NCBI RefSeq assembly: GCF_000702585.1
Contig: NZ_JNIQ01000001.1
Location: 256,501-320,500, forward strand
Reading direction: 5' to 3'
DNA: 64,000 bases
Source: Exiguobacterium aurantiacum DSM 6208
GTDB lineage: Bacteria; Bacillota; Bacilli; Exiguobacteriales; Exiguobacteriaceae
In this document: in pieces, positions 62,444-64,000 of the stretch
Position numbering within the stretch: position 1 is the first letter of the stretch
Layout: every line of letters begins with the position of its first letter
Made by a program: the position numbers and the translations under genes
Notes under the pieces: model-generated
What the model saw: the letters and a program-made list of their open reading frames with translations, nothing else
The model's database searches: none
Told to the model about the DNA's origin: nothing

Positions 62444-64000
62444 TCATTCGCCCCGTTCAGCCCGTTGCCGTGCCCGAATCTCTTTCTCGACGCGACGGAG
62501 CGCTTTTTTCGAACCGCGGGCAAAGTCATGGGCTTCCTTGCGGTCCCGATAGTCGATAAATAACGTCTCAAGGTCATAACCTGCCGGGTAAAGGTCGATC
62601 GCCTTCGCCTCAAGTCGGACGCGGCGGAGCGGATAATCGCCGGACACGCCGTCGACATATACGGTGACGCGACGCAACGATTCATCCATCGCGTACACGA
62701 GGCCGACTTGATTCGTCTCGAGCAGGCGGACCCGGTCGCCTTTCTCGAAGCGTTCGTCCGGTTCGACGACCGGTCGGATGACTTCTTGTGTGAGTCGTGA
62801 CGAATCGACGAGCGACTGATCATACGTCTTGTCATGCATATAGCGTTCCGCCTGCTGCAAAATGCTCGCGGGCAGTTTCATTTTCCGCGCGATGAACAGA
62901 GCGTTACTGTCGCCGGACTGACCGATCAACAACCGGTACTTCGGCTCGAGCGTGTCCGGATCGAACTGCATCGCCGCATTCATGAAGTCCGGATGCGTCT
63001 CCGAGTACGCTTTGATTTCCCCGTAATGGGTCGAGGCGACGACGAGACAGCCGCGTTTGTACGCCTCTTCTAAAATCGCGATGGCGAGGGCCGCACCTTC
63101 GTTCGGCTCGGTCCCGCTCCCGATCTCATCAAATAGGAGCAGCGAACGTTTCCCCGCTTTCTGCATGATGTTCGCCACGTTGTGCATATGGGCCGAGAAC
63201 GTACTGAGCGCCGAGCCCATGTCTTGATTGTCGCCGATGTCGACGAACACGTCGTCAAACGTCGAGATATCCGTGTCCGGATGGGCCGGGATATGGAACC
63301 CGCTCATCGTCATCAAACTAAGCAAACCGATTGTCTTCAAGACGACTGTTTTTCCGCCGGCGTTCGGCCCGGTGATGATGAGTCCGCGATACGTCTCGCC
63401 GAGCGAGAAGTCGAGCGGGACCGCCCCTTCGAGCAACGGATGACGCACTTGTTTCAAACGGATTTTCCCGACAGCGTTCACACGCGGGGCGATGCCGTCA
63501 ATGGCTTGGCTATACTTCCCTTTCGCGAACACCATGTCGTATTGGGAGATGACGTCGAGTGTCGTTTCAATCGTCGGCAACGCTTCCGCCACCATGCCAG
63601 TGAGCGTCGCGAGCACTTGATAGACTTCGACCGCTTCTTCCGTCCGTTTGACGACGAGCTCCGCATTGAGTTTACTGATTGCTTCCGGCTCGATGAAAAC
63701 GGTCGTGCCACGGCTCGACGTGTCAACGATCGTCCCGGCGATTTTGTGCTTATACGACGCTTTGATTGGAATCGTGAATCGGTCGTGTTTTTTCGTCACG
63801 AAACCGTCTTGAATCGCTTCCCGGTTGGCGGCACTTTTTAAAAACTTGTTCAATCGCTCCTCGATCCGACCTTCGAGAATGTCGATTTGTTTGCGAATTC
63901 GTTTTAGTTCTTTTGATGCTTCATCGAGCACACGGCCGGCTCGAATCGCCGCCGTGATGTCTTCCTCGATGTGGCGCCACTCGCTCATTTCCCCCGCATA
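62444..64000 (-). CDS. MutS2-like ATPase without Smr domain (5' end beyond the window)
   Basis: The frame is open to the right edge (Y-A-G-E-M-S-E-W-R-H), and the ATG at 63988 has no properly spaced ribosome site, so the N-terminus is missing. Visible parts are the clamp-lever region with coiled helices (ELKRIRKQIDILEGRIEERL), then Walker A ITGPNAGGKTVVLKTIG, TFSAHMHNVANIM and Walker B LLLFDEIGSGTEPNEGAA, followed by ASTHYGEIKAYS. The protein ends at RARQRAERGE after a short basic tail, with no Smr nuclease domain, unlike full MutS2 (about 780 residues). Likely role is recombination or stalled-ribosome control, by family only. Confidence 0.88.
   Translation of the reverse strand, partial: YAGEMSEWRHIEEDITAAIRAGRVLDEASKELKRIRKQIDILEGRIEERLNKFLKSAANREAIQDGFVTKKHDRFTIPIKASYKHKIAGTIVDTSSRGTTVFIEPEAISKLNAELVVKRTEEAVEVYQVLATLTGMVAEALPTIETTLDVISQYDMVFAKGKYSQAIDGIAPRVNAVGKIRLKQVRHPLLEGAVPLDFSLGETYRGLIITGPNAGGKTVVLKTIGLLSLMTMSGFHIPAHPDTDISTFDDVFVDIGDNQDMGSALSTFSAHMHNVANIMQKAGKRSLLLFDEIGSGTEPNEGAALAIAILEEAYKRGCLVVASTHYGEIKAYSETHPDFMNAAMQFDPDTLEPKYRLLIGQSGDSNALFIARKMKLPASILQQAERYMHDKTYDQSLVDSSRLTQEVIRPVVEPDERFEKGDRVRLLETNQVGLVYAMDESLRRVTVYVDGVSGDYPLRRVRLEAKAIDLYPAGYDLETLFIDYRDRKEAHDFARGSKKALRRVEKEIRARQRAERGE

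Overview
The window is one continuous piece of a Gram-positive, Bacillales-type chromosome. Strong purine-rich ribosome binding sites, many ATGA and TGATG coupled operons, U-tailed hairpin terminators, and the families present (LicT/BglP antitermination, EcsAB-like, Bacillus-type Fnr with a C-terminal cysteine cluster, YwqG, LrgAB, YkpA-type ABC-F, class F-like sortase) all fit that group. The base composition (roughly half G+C in genes, AT-rich intergenic stretches) and gene set suggest Exiguobacterium; this genus call is an inference. No rRNA, tRNA, CRISPR array, prophage or complete insertion sequence was recognised.

Layout. 1-8.2 kb: end of a cold shock gene, a beta-helix pectate-lyase-like protein, a flavodoxin, an oligo-1,6-glucosidase with a divergent AraC regulator, a cell-wall-anchored repeat protein with its own sortase, and a small unknown gene. 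8.2-24.9 kb: an iron(III) ABC transporter behind two Fur boxes, a TetR/RND efflux pair, YwqG, LrgAB-type proteins, peptidase T, OsmC-SfsA, a SpoIIM-domain protein, an ABC-F ATPase, a YtkA-like lipoprotein and a polysaccharide deacetylase with three LysM repeats.

24.9-41.4 kb is a nitrate island. narK heads a co-directional run with the molybdenum cofactor genes moaA, moaB, mobA, moeA, mobB, moaE, moaD, moaC and moeB. Next come fnr and an operon encoding a NarI-like cytochrome b, a small four-cysteine protein, a Nas/NarB-type molybdenum catalytic subunit, a four-cluster ferredoxin, a Rieske protein with a twin-arginine leader and a small membrane protein. Then come modBA and the Fe-S repair gene ric. 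FNR-like boxes precede narK, the reductase operon, ric, modA and an unknown gene; at each, a -10-like hexamer lies where a -41.5 centred (class II) promoter requires it. The reductase is not the textbook NarGHI, Nap or NasBC layout and is the best candidate here for an undescribed system.

41.4-64 kb: a glyoxylate shunt (aceA, a GlcB-type malate synthase and a small Cys-rich protein) with three copies of a TGTTATATAACA-like palindrome; a MarR/nitroreductase pair; an Ecs-like ABC operon with a methyltransferase and a second nitroreductase; a ROK kinase; a GGDEF protein; and a beta-glucoside operon (licT, bglP, bglA) with two RAT/terminator switches in which licT carries an in-frame TGA. Directly upstream of that operon lies a 404-bp element with IS200/IS605-type ends, no transposase, and a right half folding into successive hairpins like an omega RNA. 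The window closes with an SMC-like ATPase, a two-component system, a secreted His/Gly-rich protein, a ZIP-like transporter and a MutS2-like protein cut by the window edge.
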